Source: a virus | IMG/VR virus record: IMGVR_UViG_3300037842_000302 | Location: 1 to 40,932 of that record | Strand: one strand, 5' to 3' | DNA: 40,932 bases | Shown here: positions 27,208-33,904 of the stretch, piece after piece | Numbering within the stretch: position 1 is the first letter of the stretch | How the letters are laid out: each line of letters begins with the position of its first letter | Translations under genes and position numbers: made by a program | The notes under the pieces: generated by a model | Databases searched by the model: none | The model's input: the letters and a program-made list of their open reading frames with translations, nothing else | Told to the model about the DNA's origin: nothing

Positions 27208-27497
27208 TACCAAGTAAGTATAACTAAAACAAAGAAGGTTTTAAGCAATGAATTTATATTAGATATAACCCAATAAAGCTAGTCAAGTCAAATCGTATTT
27301 ACAGAATAAGTCGTTTAACTAAGGTTAACAGAGAACGTGTAGAACTAGGGGTTGGTGAAATCTAGTATAGCTTTAGTAGTAACAAATAATGCATTTTACT
27401 TAGTGTGAGTATTTCGGGTGTTTGGGCCTTTACAGTCTTAACATCCATTACCTTATCTCAGCATATCGTTGGGATAAAACATTACATGAGAAACATT
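27208..27497 (+). other. Gene-free stretch with a repeated 12-mer
   Basis: No convincing gene is seen. The second copy of GGGTGTTTGGGC lies at 27416-27427, about 70 nt before the next start codon, similar to the placement of the first copy before 27013. The only larger reading frame here is an upstream GTG extension of the next gene, lacking a ribosome-binding site. A promoter or leader for the next gene group is plausible but no clear -35/-10 pair was found. Confidence 0.4.
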
Positions 27498-27902
27498 ATG
27501 AGTATGACTAAAAAAGAACAAGCAGAAATGGACTCACTCAGAGACTATAAAGCAAACAATGCTAAACCAGTAACAACTAACGTACAAGGAGTAGTAAGAC
27601 AGCCTGCAAATGGATTTGTAAATGTATATGAAGAAGGAGGTAACATCAAAGTTATCTACACAGAAACACACCTAGACCATTTACTATCACAATGCAAACA
27701 AGGACATGTAGGCGAGATCATACGATTCCATAAAGCAGGATCTGCAATGGTCATTTATCCAGAAGACTTTTCATCATTTGGAGATGCACTCAATGATCCT
27801 AAGAACAAGATCAACATGGTTCCATGCAACAATCAGTTAGACAAAGTAATCAAATGGAATACAACCAACAAAATAGACTTCCTAGAGGAGGCACATGCAT
27901 GA
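27498..27902 (+). CDS. Early hypothetical protein
   Basis: Predicted 134 residues from the chosen ATG at 27498. That start follows GAGAAACAT at the same spacing as in the gene at 28147 and resembles the GGAGACACA-ATG pattern of other early genes here. An upstream ATG at 27486 is in frame. The protein is hydrophilic, with a likely mixed fold in the middle (NGFVNVYEEGGNIKVIYTE, HVGEIIRFHKAGSAMVIYPEDF). Not recognised. Its stop codon overlaps two possible starts of downstream genes. Confidence 0.6.
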   Translation: MSMTKKEQAEMDSLRDYKANNAKPVTTNVQGVVRQPANGFVNVYEEGGNIKVIYTETHLDHLLSQCKQGHVGEIIRFHKAGSAMVIYPEDFSSFGDALNDPKNKINMVPCNNQLDKVIKWNTTNKIDFLEEAHA

Positions 27903-28020
27903 AGAACTCTTCTTTGAAAAAATACGATTCGGAAGATACAACGATAACTTATATCCATCCGAACAATCATATTCAAAAGACTCAGAACCTGAACCTGAAG
28001 CAGAACTTGACTTCAGTTAG
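27895..28020 (+). CDS. Possible 41-residue acidic protein overlapping another frame
   Basis: The ATG at 27895 opens a 41-codon frame with an acidic composition (about a quarter Glu/Asp, ending EPEPEAELDFS). It overlaps in a different frame the 79-residue membrane protein gene that starts at 27899. The shared GAGGAGG ribosome-binding site lies only 3-4 nt from this ATG and about 7 nt from the other, so 27899 is better spaced. One of the two frames, or both, may be real. Confidence 0.35.
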   Translation: MHEELFFEKIRFGRYNDNLYPSEQSYSKDSEPEPEAELDFS

Positions 28021-28138
28021 TAAATCACACTGGTTACTGTCACTAATAACGGTTTCAGTAGCCTTCGCAGTAATTCCACTGTTTCCAATACTTATTGCAT
28101 TTGTAGTAGGACATTGGCTTTCAAAACAAAATAAATGA
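27899..28138 (+). CDS. Small protein with a C-terminal membrane segment
   Basis: Predicted 79 residues from ATG 27899, in an ATGA overlap with the previous gene and with GAGGAGG about 7 nt upstream. The first ~45 residues are polar. The last ~35 form one long hydrophobic segment (WLLSLITVSVAFAVIPLFPILIAFVVGHWL), so it is probably an inner-membrane protein. Role unknown; small early membrane proteins in phages often alter host envelope or exclusion functions. The polar half is also readable in the 27895 frame. Confidence 0.5.
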   Translation: MKNSSLKKYDSEDTTITYIHPNNHIQKTQNLNLKQNLTSVSKSHWLLSLITVSVAFAVIPLFPILIAFVVGHWLSKQNK

Positions 28139-28146
28139 GAAACATA

Positions 28147-28356
28147 ATGAAAACATACGATGCAGACCAAATGGTTAAAGATATTGCTAACTCAAAGATG
28201 GCACAAAAAGCCAAAGTAGCAACCTCAAAGTTCAATGCAGGTAGTATCTGGACGTTCATCAAATCATTGATCCTAGGACTAGGTAAAGCAGTTCTATTTG
28301 CACCATTATCAATCACCTTATTCCCAATCATTAATGCATGGAAAAGGAGTCGCTAA
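28147..28356 (+). CDS. Small hydrophobic early protein
   Basis: Predicted 69 residues from ATG 28147, chosen because GAGAAACATA precedes it as in the gene at 27498. An in-frame ATG at 28135 would overlap the previous stop. The N-terminal half is a Lys/Ala helix; the second half is hydrophobic (IWTFIKSLILGLGKAVLFAPLSITLFPIINAW), so one or two membrane helices are likely, ending in a basic KRSR tail. Not recognised. It follows another membrane protein, so the two may act together. Confidence 0.55.
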   Translation: MKTYDADQMVKDIANSKMAQKAKVATSKFNAGSIWTFIKSLILGLGKAVLFAPLSITLFPIINAWKRSR

Positions 28357-28478
28357 TGAGCATAAAGCAACGATACGAAAGATGGCTTATGAAACATCTA
28401 TTCAGAAAGTATGACTACTTATACAAGTCACATGATATTACTAGCAAATGGATAGCTAGATCAACGAAGTTTAACTAA
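28356..28478 (+). CDS. 40-residue basic early protein
   Basis: Predicted 40 residues starting in the TAATG overlap with the previous gene (AAAAGGAG lies 10 nt upstream). It is Lys/Arg/Tyr-rich (SIKQRYERWLMKHLFRKYDY), a helix-forming and likely nucleic-acid or membrane-surface binding composition. Not recognised. It is directly followed by a rho-independent terminator, so it ends the first early transcript. Confidence 0.5.
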   Translation: MSIKQRYERWLMKHLFRKYDYLYKSHDITSKWIARSTKFN

Positions 28479-28484
28479 GAACAC

Positions 28485-28532
28485 GACCTTAAGGGTGACA
28501 TGGACGTTGCCTTTAGGGTCTTCTCTTTTTTT
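28485..28532 (+). terminator. Rho-independent terminator of the first early operon
   Basis: GACCTTAAGG (28485-28494) pairs with CCTTTAGGGTC (28510-28520) with one wobble and one bulge, followed by TTCTCTTTTTTT. The stem plus U-tract is the clearest intrinsic terminator on the plus strand. The next gene begins 12 nt later with its own ribosome-binding site, so read-through or a nearby promoter must supply it. Confidence 0.8.
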
Positions 28533-28543
28533 ACACGAGGTAG

Positions 28544-28762
28544 GTGTACCGAACAACATTTTTACGAAAGCTACTCATGGATGATTTATCTATCAATAAC
28601 ATAAAACTAATCAAACACGCACTATTCAGACTATCAGAGTCAATGAGTCCTGAGTCAGAAGGATATGAAAGTTTGTTACTAGATATTCATAGGATAAATT
28701 ATGTTTTAGACAATAAAGCAGAACTTAATAAATCTACCAAACTACCAGTATTACTTAACTAA
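28544..28762 (+). CDS. Small helical protein
   Basis: Predicted 72 residues from GTG 28544 (GAGG upstream), or 61 from ATG 28577. The core is helical (INNIKLIKHALFRLSESMSPESEGYESLLLDIHRINYVLD). Not recognised. The ATG version removes a basic, hydrophobic N-terminus and may be the true start, but lacks a good ribosome-binding site. It sits after the terminator at 28485-28532. Confidence 0.5.
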   Translation: MYRTTFLRKLLMDDLSINNIKLIKHALFRLSESMSPESEGYESLLLDIHRINYVLDNKAELNKSTKLPVLLN

Positions 28763-28802
28763 ATACCTTCACCTAGTGAAGATTTTCTTACAGGAGAACA
28801 AA

Positions 28803-29000
28803 ATGTATCAATGCCCTCAATGTTCAGGTTCAGGAATATACGGAATACTGATAACAGATGTAGTCTATGGAGCTAACTCAATAGTAGACAAATGTGAAAT
28901 GTGTAGTGGCTCAGGAGAACTAGACCGCAATGATTACATGCAAGTAATGGAACCACCAGACATTTCACCTAACCTTATCATAGATGACTTACCCTTCTAA
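28803..29000 (+). CDS. Small zinc-finger protein with DnaJ-type CxxCxGxG motifs
   Basis: Predicted 65 residues. Start at ATG 28803 chosen for the CAGGAGAACAAA ribosome-binding region. Two CxxCxGxG units, CPQCSGSG and CEMCSGSG, are separated by 26 residues, the pattern of a single DnaJ-like zinc-binding domain. The C-terminus is acidic and hydrophobic (IIDDLPF). In other proteins this domain binds unfolded polypeptide or acts as a small protein-interaction module. Its role here is unknown. It shares one base with the next start. Confidence 0.65.
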   Translation: MYQCPQCSGSGIYGILITDVVYGANSIVDKCEMCSGSGELDRNDYMQVMEPPDISPNLIIDDLPF

Positions 29001-29269
29001 TGAAAAATCCAATGAAAAAATACAATCACCATTATAGAATCAAACGAATTCAATACTATAACCCAGTAATCATTAATAAAGAACAACTACGTAAAGACAT
29101 ACTAATTGAAACAGAGAAGTTCCTTAAAAATAACAAGATCACCTTCCTTCCAGACTCACCTACTGGAAAAGTACCTGAAGTACATATAAGAGACTTTGCA
29201 TTTTCAGATACAGCAGAGTTTTACTACTTAGAAGAAGAGGATGACACTAAGAATCAACACTTATTATAG
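29000..29269 (+). CDS. Hypothetical early protein
   Basis: Predicted 89 residues, beginning in the TAATG overlap with the zinc-finger gene. Basic first half (YNHHYRIKRIQYYNP), acidic second half (YYLEEEDD). Not recognised. Translational coupling to the gene before it suggests a shared job. A second in-frame ATG at 29012 is possible. Confidence 0.5.
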   Translation: MKNPMKKYNHHYRIKRIQYYNPVIINKEQLRKDILIETEKFLKNNKITFLPDSPTGKVPEVHIRDFAFSDTAEFYYLEEEDDTKNQHLL

Positions 29270-29277
29270 GAGACACA

Positions 29278-29604
29278 ATGGACAATGATACATACGATGA
29301 TCGTCATTCAAGACAGCAAATATGCAATAAGAATATAGTTAAGAGACTAGAAGATCTTGAAGACTATCAAGCACAAACAATCAAAAAACTAGAAAAACTT
29401 GAAGGTCAAAACAAAGAACAAATCATAGTTGATAATAATCTAATTAAAAGAATAGAAGAAATAGAAGACTTTACACAAACAGCGGCATTAGAAGCAAATG
29501 CAAGGTTTGATATAGGAATAGAAAACAGAACAATTGCCTTTAGGAAAATAAAAGCACTTGAAGACTTTAATGCACAAACAATTAAATTTAATAGTAACAC
29601 ATAG
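29278..29604 (+). CDS. Coiled-coil protein with internal repeats
   Basis: Predicted 108 residues, preceded by TAGGAGACACA. The protein is an almost continuous helix with heptad spacing. A motif recurs three times: LEDYQAQTI, IEDFTQTAA, LEDFNAQTI, suggesting growth by internal duplication. No other domain. It is likely an oligomeric adaptor or inhibitor, but no family is recognised. Confidence 0.55.
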   Translation: MDNDTYDDRHSRQQICNKNIVKRLEDLEDYQAQTIKKLEKLEGQNKEQIIVDNNLIKRIEEIEDFTQTAALEANARFDIGIENRTIAFRKIKALEDFNAQTIKFNSNT

Positions 29605-29614
29605 AGGAGAAATA

Positions 29615-29788
29615 ATGGGAATCATTGAAGAAGTAGAAGATATGAACAAAAAGTCTAAAGACTATCTAGCTAACGTAGCAACTCTTAAAGATTATCTACA
29701 ACCTATATTTGGGAGTAATGATGAAAGAAAAGAAATGTGCGATGTGCGGAGAGTCACTGACTCTGACAGCCCCAGAAAAGATAGGTAA
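29615..29788 (+). CDS. Small helical protein
   Basis: Predicted 57 residues from ATG 29615, well placed behind GAGGAGAAATA. The N-terminal ~38 residues form a helix (GIIEEVEDMNKKSKDYLANVATLKDYLQPIF). The last ~20 residues overlap another gene in a different frame and are highly charged. Not recognised. Confidence 0.45.
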   Translation: MGIIEEVEDMNKKSKDYLANVATLKDYLQPIFGSNDERKEMCDVRRVTDSDSPRKDR

Positions 29789-29876
29789 ATACTGGTTTTG
29801 TACTAATACCTGCGCAGAACAGTGGAGGTCAACGTACCGAACATCAATTTACAAACAACTAATAAAGGGACTATGA
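29718..29876 (+). CDS. 52-residue zinc-finger protein overlapping its neighbour
   Basis: ATG 29718 follows GGGAG. The product holds a C-x2-C then C-x3-C pair (CAMC, CTNTC) with aromatic residues between (KYWFC), the usual form of a tiny treble-clef or zinc-ribbon protein. The last 71 nt of the 57-residue gene upstream overlap it, and its own stop overlaps the next start (ATGA). The intact cysteine pattern in this frame supports it being real. Confidence 0.55.
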   Translation: MMKEKKCAMCGESLTLTAPEKIGKYWFCTNTCAEQWRSTYRTSIYKQLIKGL

Positions 29877-30052
29877 AACTATCAGAAAGAGAAATAGAAG
29901 ACATATGTGATGATATATATGGTAAAGAAAACTTTCTACTATTAGAAGAAATAGAACGTATACAAGAAAAAGCAGAAGAAATCAGTCTACCTAATGAAGT
30001 TATATTTAAAATAGAAGACATTATCCGTGATGAAGTAAACAGCAGATATTAA
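29873..30052 (+). CDS. Small acidic helical protein
   Basis: Predicted 59 residues starting in an ATGA overlap with the zinc-finger gene. Strongly acidic and helical (SEREIEDICDDIYGKENFLLLEEIERIQEKAEEI). Not recognised. Acidic helical early proteins can act as nucleic-acid mimics or inhibitors, but that is speculation from composition. Confidence 0.5.
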   Translation: MKLSEREIEDICDDIYGKENFLLLEEIERIQEKAEEISLPNEVIFKIEDIIRDEVNSRY

Positions 30053-30078
30053 CTAAACAACCCCTTAATGGAGACAAA

Positions 30079-31188
30079 ATGACTATACAAACTACAAGTA
30101 CACCACAAGTAAAGTTCAATGATTTTGATGCCGCTTTAGCATATACAGCTAACAAAAGCACAGAATATATACCTATTGATTACAATTCACTTTATATGAA
30201 TAACTATTTCACGATAAATGGATTTGATTTTACAAATGACGGTATTGAATCAATCAGTAGAGCAATAGAAGTACCATCACTAGGGAAAGTATTACATACA
30301 AGTACTATAGATGATGATGATGCTCCAAATTACTTCAATTCAATAATGAACACTCAAGATTCTAAGAGAAAGCTCAAAAACAAATATCTAGTAGTCCAAG
30401 ACGGCACTATTATCGGTACTGTTGGTTCCAAGTACAAACCATATGACAATAACCAATATTTAGAAGACATCCATAAAATACTTCCCTCTGATTATAAATT
30501 TATAGATGGGAATATCGTTGGTTCTAAAATTAGAGTTAATTTCGGATCAGAATATAATTCATTCGATGTTAAAGGTAGAACTGACGATAAAATCATACCC
30601 GGAGTTCAATTAAGGTCTTCGATGGTGGGTGATACAGTCATAGGTGCTTTAGTTAGGCTTCATAGGCTTGTCTGCCTTAATGGAATGAGCATTACAGATA
30701 ATAAGTCGGATGGTCGTGCATATCACGTAGGCGACGATTTAAAGGCTAAATTGGATCTACTTATGGAACGGACTTCTTCATCTTTGAAAATGGTTCAGGA
30801 GCGTATCGATCAGTTAATCGGGATGCCGTATGTACCTAAACAAACAGCTAAATCATTAATAAAGTTAAATGCTCCATTCAAAATCCTGCCAGAGCATAAG
30901 AAACGTGGTCTCTGGTACAACCCTAAGAAGAAATACAAAGATATATCTGAACATAATAGTGCTTTAGATAGTTCAATATCTATGTTAGACCGCACACCTT
31001 TAAGAGATACATGCCCTATATCAAAAAGGATGTTTGAAAGTCCTTTTAAAGTGCCAATGATGTTTGACTTTGTTGAGTCATTTACTGAATCGGCACAAAG
31101 ATACTCCATTGAAGAGCAAAATTTAATGGAAGAAGAAGCAGGAGTTTTATCAACTCACATTTATAACAATTCTTCATTATATTGTTAG
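30079..31188 (+). CDS. DUF932-like phage/plasmid protein
   Basis: Predicted 369 residues, preceded by AATGGAGACAAA. The segment YLVVQDGTIIGTVGSKYKPYDNNQYLEDIHKIL, then VQLRSSMVGDTVIGALVRLHRLVCLNGM, follows the pattern of DUF932-type proteins found in phages and plasmids (conserved RxVCxNG near the centre). Function is not established; association with replication and recombination genes is common. The C-terminal ~100 residues are variable. It is the largest early gene before the regulatory locus and ends just before a structured RNA element. Confidence 0.6.
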   Translation: MTIQTTSTPQVKFNDFDAALAYTANKSTEYIPIDYNSLYMNNYFTINGFDFTNDGIESISRAIEVPSLGKVLHTSTIDDDDAPNYFNSIMNTQDSKRKLKNKYLVVQDGTIIGTVGSKYKPYDNNQYLEDIHKILPSDYKFIDGNIVGSKIRVNFGSEYNSFDVKGRTDDKIIPGVQLRSSMVGDTVIGALVRLHRLVCLNGMSITDNKSDGRAYHVGDDLKAKLDLLMERTSSSLKMVQERIDQLIGMPYVPKQTAKSLIKLNAPFKILPEHKKRGLWYNPKKKYKDISEHNSALDSSISMLDRTPLRDTCPISKRMFESPFKVPMMFDFVESFTESAQRYSIEEQNLMEEEAGVLSTHIYNNSSLYC

Positions 31189-31208
31189 GTTCCTATTAAC
31201 TAATTTAA

Positions 31209-31289
31209 GCGGACAGCATGAGGCAGGGTGAGGTGGAGGTCTGAGTAAGGTGCTAGATAATGCCGAGGACCGCATGTAATGCTGTTCGC
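31209..31289 (+). ncRNA. Structured RNA element enclosing a start codon
   Basis: GCGGACAGCAT (31209-31219) pairs with ATGCTGTTCGC (31279-31289), 11 bp with one G-U. The 59-nt interior is unusually G-rich for this genome and offers inner stems: GGTC (31238-31241) with GACC (31268-31271), or GGCA (31222-31225) with TGCC (31261-31264). The ribosome-binding site AAGGTG and the ATG at 31260 lie inside the closed loop, so the fold could control the next gene. It matches no riboswitch, tRNA or ribozyme I know. Confidence 0.5.
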
Positions 31290-31574
31290 ATCACTTCTAA
31301 TAAAAAGAAACAAATGGCAGGAGAATACAAGAAATATACATTAGCAGAATATCCAACAATTAAATTTGCCTTAACCTCTGTGCCAATGTACGGAGTAATA
31401 AAAAGGGAGGATTTGACTGAGGAGTTACTAGATATACTCTTACTCTCAAAAGGAGAAAAGGATGCAGATAAATATATAGACATGTTAAAAAACAATGTCT
31501 GTATTCCAATAGAAGAAGTTACTCCAGATAATAAAGTCTGGAGAGCAGACGGAGAACTATTTTTCACATCTTAA
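31260..31574 (+). CDS. Hypothetical protein downstream of a structured leader
   Basis: Predicted 104 residues. Start at 31260 is favoured by AAGGTG about 7 nt upstream; an in-frame ATG at 31314 (MAGEYKKYTL) has no ribosome-binding site but gives a more protein-like N-terminus. The body is Lys/Glu-rich and mixed alpha/beta (YPTIKFALTSVPMYGVIKREDLTEELLDILLL). Not recognised. Its start codon is embedded in the hairpin at 31209-31289. Confidence 0.5.
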   Translation: MPRTACNAVRITSNKKKQMAGEYKKYTLAEYPTIKFALTSVPMYGVIKREDLTEELLDILLLSKGEKDADKYIDMLKNNVCIPIEEVTPDNKVWRADGELFFTS

Positions 31575-31577
31575 TAA

Positions 31578-31919
31578 ATGATTATAGAAATAAACACTGA
31601 CTCTTATAACGAGAAGAGATACGGCAACCCGTGGATTGCAAAAGTGGACTTCTCTGATAATCCCAAAGGAGACTTCATTTTTGGTGATTGGATTGGGGAT
31701 GCAGGATATGCAGGGATTCTTAGATTAGAAGTCTCTGAAGGTGACATAGTTGCCTCTGGTCAAAAAGACCATAGAGCTAGATACCCCAGCCCACCTGTAT
31801 TCCAAATGATTAAAAACGGAGTTGCAACTGACTCAATAACAAGAGCCGTTGCATACAAAACTTGGAAAACATATCAACCAACAAATATAACTGAATTAGC
31901 AACATTCTTACCTGGATAG
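31578..31919 (+). CDS. Hypothetical small soluble protein
   Basis: Predicted 113 residues, beginning 3 nt after the previous stop. Beta-rich first half (MIIEINTDSYNEKRYGNPWIAKVDFSDNPKGDFIFGDW) with conserved-looking Gly/Asp turns, then GDIVASGQKDHR and a short helical end. I recall similar proteins in other phages as hypothetical only. Operon position suggests co-expression with its neighbours. Confidence 0.55.
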   Translation: MIIEINTDSYNEKRYGNPWIAKVDFSDNPKGDFIFGDWIGDAGYAGILRLEVSEGDIVASGQKDHRARYPSPPVFQMIKNGVATDSITRAVAYKTWKTYQPTNITELATFLPG

Positions 31920-31927
31920 GAGACTCA

Positions 31928-32137
31928 ATGAATATTGAAAATATAGACAACCAAACTCTTGCAAGGTACATCGTCAATTTTTTGATTAAGAAGATTGATG
32001 AGGCTGAAGAAGAGGATGTGGAAATATTCCTTCCGATAGTCTTTGAAGCACTTGAAACACTTAAAGGTACATACGGTGAAGATGAATATAACCAAGCCCT
32101 TGTTGAAATGGGCTACACCCTAAAGGAGAAAGTATGA
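31928..32137 (+). CDS. Small acidic protein
   Basis: Predicted 69 residues with GATAGGAGACTCA before the ATG. Helical and acidic (FLIKKIDEAEEEDVEIFLPIVFEALETLKGTYG). Not recognised. The stop overlaps the next start (ATGA). Confidence 0.5.
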   Translation: MNIENIDNQTLARYIVNFLIKKIDEAEEEDVEIFLPIVFEALETLKGTYGEDEYNQALVEMGYTLKEKV

Positions 32138-32406
32138 GCAAACTACCAAATAAAAAAGAAATTGATCCATCTAATAAAATTTCTGCTGAAAAGTGGGAGC
32201 AATTTGTTGAATGTTGGCAGGATGAATTTATGTTAAGAACCAACAGCATGGCAAAGGAAATGTTTTATGATTTTTGCAATGATGATGAGGTTTGGGAAGG
32301 TCTGGATAAACCGGAAGTGGATGAATACTATAAGTATGGAAGTTGGTACTTTCAATATGTAATTCCCTATAAGAAGAATATTACGGACTCCGTAACCATG
32401 CTGTGA
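32134..32406 (+). CDS. Small acidic, aromatic-rich protein
   Basis: Predicted 90 residues starting in an ATGA overlap behind AAAGGAGAAAGT. Rich in Trp, Tyr, Asp and Glu (WEQFVECWQDEFMLR; YYKYGSWYFQYVIPY). Not recognised. It may be translationally coupled to the genes on both sides. Confidence 0.5.
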   Translation: MSKLPNKKEIDPSNKISAEKWEQFVECWQDEFMLRTNSMAKEMFYDFCNDDEVWEGLDKPEVDEYYKYGSWYFQYVIPYKKNITDSVTML

Positions 32407-32495
32407 AACGTAAAGGCATTTTATTGGACTGCAAACAGGCAGAGTATTTAGCCGAGGATCTATTAAAATTTGCCCATGAAATAACTAACAATTAA
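32403..32495 (+). CDS. 30-residue protein with a GTG start
   Basis: A GTGA overlap with the previous stop opens a 30-codon frame (starting KRKGILLDCKQ, ending FAHEITNN). The composition is a plausible amphipathic helix. Too short for family assignment. It is followed directly by the G6/C7 hairpin at 32498-32521. Confidence 0.4.
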   Translation: MKRKGILLDCKQAEYLAEDLLKFAHEITNN

Positions 32496-32497
32496 CA

Positions 32498-32521
32498 GGG
32501 GGGAAAGACAGACACCCCCCC
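32498..32521 (+). terminator. G6/C7 hairpin
   Basis: GGGGGG (32498-32503) faces CCCCCCC (32515-32521) across an 11-nt loop. No U-tract follows, so it is not a classical intrinsic terminator; a 3'-end stabiliser or transcription pause site is possible. Like the stems near 17032 and in 26853-26919, it uses pure G and C runs in an AT-rich genome. Confidence 0.5.
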
Positions 32522-32557
32522 TAGCAACACATACCACACTACTTAATAAAGGATATT

Positions 32558-33304
32558 ATGAATATTGAAGAACTAGACCAAGTATTTGCTACAGCGGCAA
32601 TCGTTAATAAACATTTCCCTAATACCAATGGTAACGGTAGTGCAGAAGATCATCACAGTGTAGCGTTAGATGATTTAAGAGAAGAGATTACTCTAAATTT
32701 CGATAAAGTAAATGGAGAAGCTAAACGTGTTAGTAACAACCTAGAAGTATTAGAAAAGAAACACTATTCAATACTGACATCTCATAAAGAGCAAATAGAT
32801 AATTTAATAATAAAAAACGCTCAGTTACTAGCTAACCAGAAAGTGCTAATAGAGTGGGTTAAAGCTAGTACCAGTGCAGAGAAAGGGAGATTACGTGCAG
32901 AACTATCTGAAGATGAAGAAAGAATAACTGTAGCCCAAGACGATGCTCCTGAATATGTTTATTCTGATGTAATACAAACTCCCAATCTACATAAAAAGAA
33001 AAGACCCTACAAACATAATGTAATTACTACTCCTAGACCTTATATGTCAAAGGATATGAAAAAAAGGTTAGTTTACGTTAAAAAATGGCTAGTAAACATG
33101 TTTGAAGGTCAGAAGAAAATCCTTGCCAGTGATTTAAGGCAACTAGCAGAGATGGATAATATTAAATGGCCGCATGTAAATCTAGTAAAGAACTACTTCA
33201 TGAAAGGTGCTATTACAGTTCATAAAACTGGTGGTAATCGTGGTAAAAAAAGCGAAGGTAACAGAAACCAAAAATGGGAATGGCATCTAAAGGAGGAAGT
33301 ATGA
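32558..33304 (+). CDS. Coiled-coil protein with a basic C-terminal domain
   Basis: Predicted 248 residues behind AAAGGATATT. Residues ~30-120 are charged helix, probably coiled coil (LEVLEKKHYSILTSHKEQIDNLI). Residues ~150-240 form a basic, helical, winged-helix-like region (DMKKRLVYVKKWLVNMFEGQKKILASDLRQLAEM, then IKWPHVNLVKNYFMKGAITVHK) suited to DNA or RNA binding. Not recognised. The ending KEEV overlaps the next start with an embedded ribosome-binding site. Confidence 0.55.
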   Translation: MNIEELDQVFATAAIVNKHFPNTNGNGSAEDHHSVALDDLREEITLNFDKVNGEAKRVSNNLEVLEKKHYSILTSHKEQIDNLIIKNAQLLANQKVLIEWVKASTSAEKGRLRAELSEDEERITVAQDDAPEYVYSDVIQTPNLHKKKRPYKHNVITTPRPYMSKDMKKRLVYVKKWLVNMFEGQKKILASDLRQLAEMDNIKWPHVNLVKNYFMKGAITVHKTGGNRGKKSEGNRNQKWEWHLKEEV

Positions 33305-33594
33305 AGGATATAAATGAGCAACTAGAAAAAACAGTGTCTATGATTAATAAACATTACATTGATAACTCTGATCGACTAGAAAAGTTCCATCATATGAATC
33401 ATTGGGTTGTCAATGATAGAACTAACTTAGCAAAAGAATTAATTGCTGAGTTTCAAAACATGATCTGGAGGCTTGAGGAAGAAAAACTAACTGAGACTTG
33501 TTATAGTTGTAAAGCATTTACGTCAAACTGGACAGGCTCATTAACTTATGTAATCGCAGTAATCGACAACAAAATGAGAAAGGAGGAAGTATGA
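33301..33594 (+). CDS. Hypothetical protein, ATGA-coupled
   Basis: Predicted 97 residues from ATG 33301, chosen because AAAGGAGGAAGT directly precedes it and the start overlaps the previous stop. Mostly helical, with an isolated CYSC pair near residue 67. It too ends in KEEV within the next coupled ribosome-binding site. Not recognised. Confidence 0.55.
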   Translation: MKDINEQLEKTVSMINKHYIDNSDRLEKFHHMNHWVVNDRTNLAKELIAEFQNMIWRLEEEKLTETCYSCKAFTSNWTGSLTYVIAVIDNKMRKEEV

Positions 33595-33872
33595 GACAAT
33601 ATCCGATCTGGTGCAATATCAACTCTTGCGCATATAAGAGCAACGGAGGAAGCACAGGAAATAAAAGTTATGGCATTAAAGAACATGGAGAATGTGAAAT
33701 AGTTATAGGCACAAGCTCCAGAAATTCGCACCACTTCCTAAACCACAAGACAACGCACCGCTTGCTAGATAATGGTGATAACTCTTATCGGTTTTATGTT
33801 GATGGTGTCGTGATTAAAGAAGCAATACTAAAAAAAGGGACAAATTCAATCCATTGTAAGGAGGAAGAATGA
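33591..33872 (+). CDS. Hypothetical beta-rich protein, ATGA-coupled
   Basis: Predicted 93 residues starting in the same AAAGGAGGAAGTATGA junction type as the gene before. Contents: scattered Cys/His/Gly (CNINSCAYKS, NSHHFLNHKTTHRL), a beta-strand style end (YRFYVDGVVIKEAIL) and KEEE at the C-terminus. Not recognised. Confidence 0.5.
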   Translation: MRQYPIWCNINSCAYKSNGGSTGNKSYGIKEHGECEIVIGTSSRNSHHFLNHKTTHRLLDNGDNSYRFYVDGVVIKEAILKKGTNSIHCKEEE

Positions 33873-33895
33873 AAGTAATTATAGCGGAAATATAG
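33869..33895 (+). pseudogene. Remnant ORF of eight codons after a full start module
   Basis: The same AAGGAGGAAG-ATGA junction that couples the two genes before it starts an ORF reading MKVIIAEI and then stopping at TAG. The start signal is intact but the coding part is lost, so this is probably the stump of a deleted gene at the edge of the regulatory locus. Confidence 0.45.
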
Positions 33896-33904
33896 ACCAT
33901 TTCA

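Noticed and set aside
31209-31292. Possible tRNA: a 7-bp acceptor-like stem (GCGGACA/TGTTCGC) followed by A-TCA.
   Set aside because: No T-arm with a TTCxA loop and no clear anticodon arm; the pairing extends to 11 bp, unlike a tRNA.
31253-31567. Minus-strand open frame opposite the 104-residue gene.
   Set aside because: Fully antisense, Ser/Phe-rich shadow composition, no start signal, and it breaks the rightward operon.
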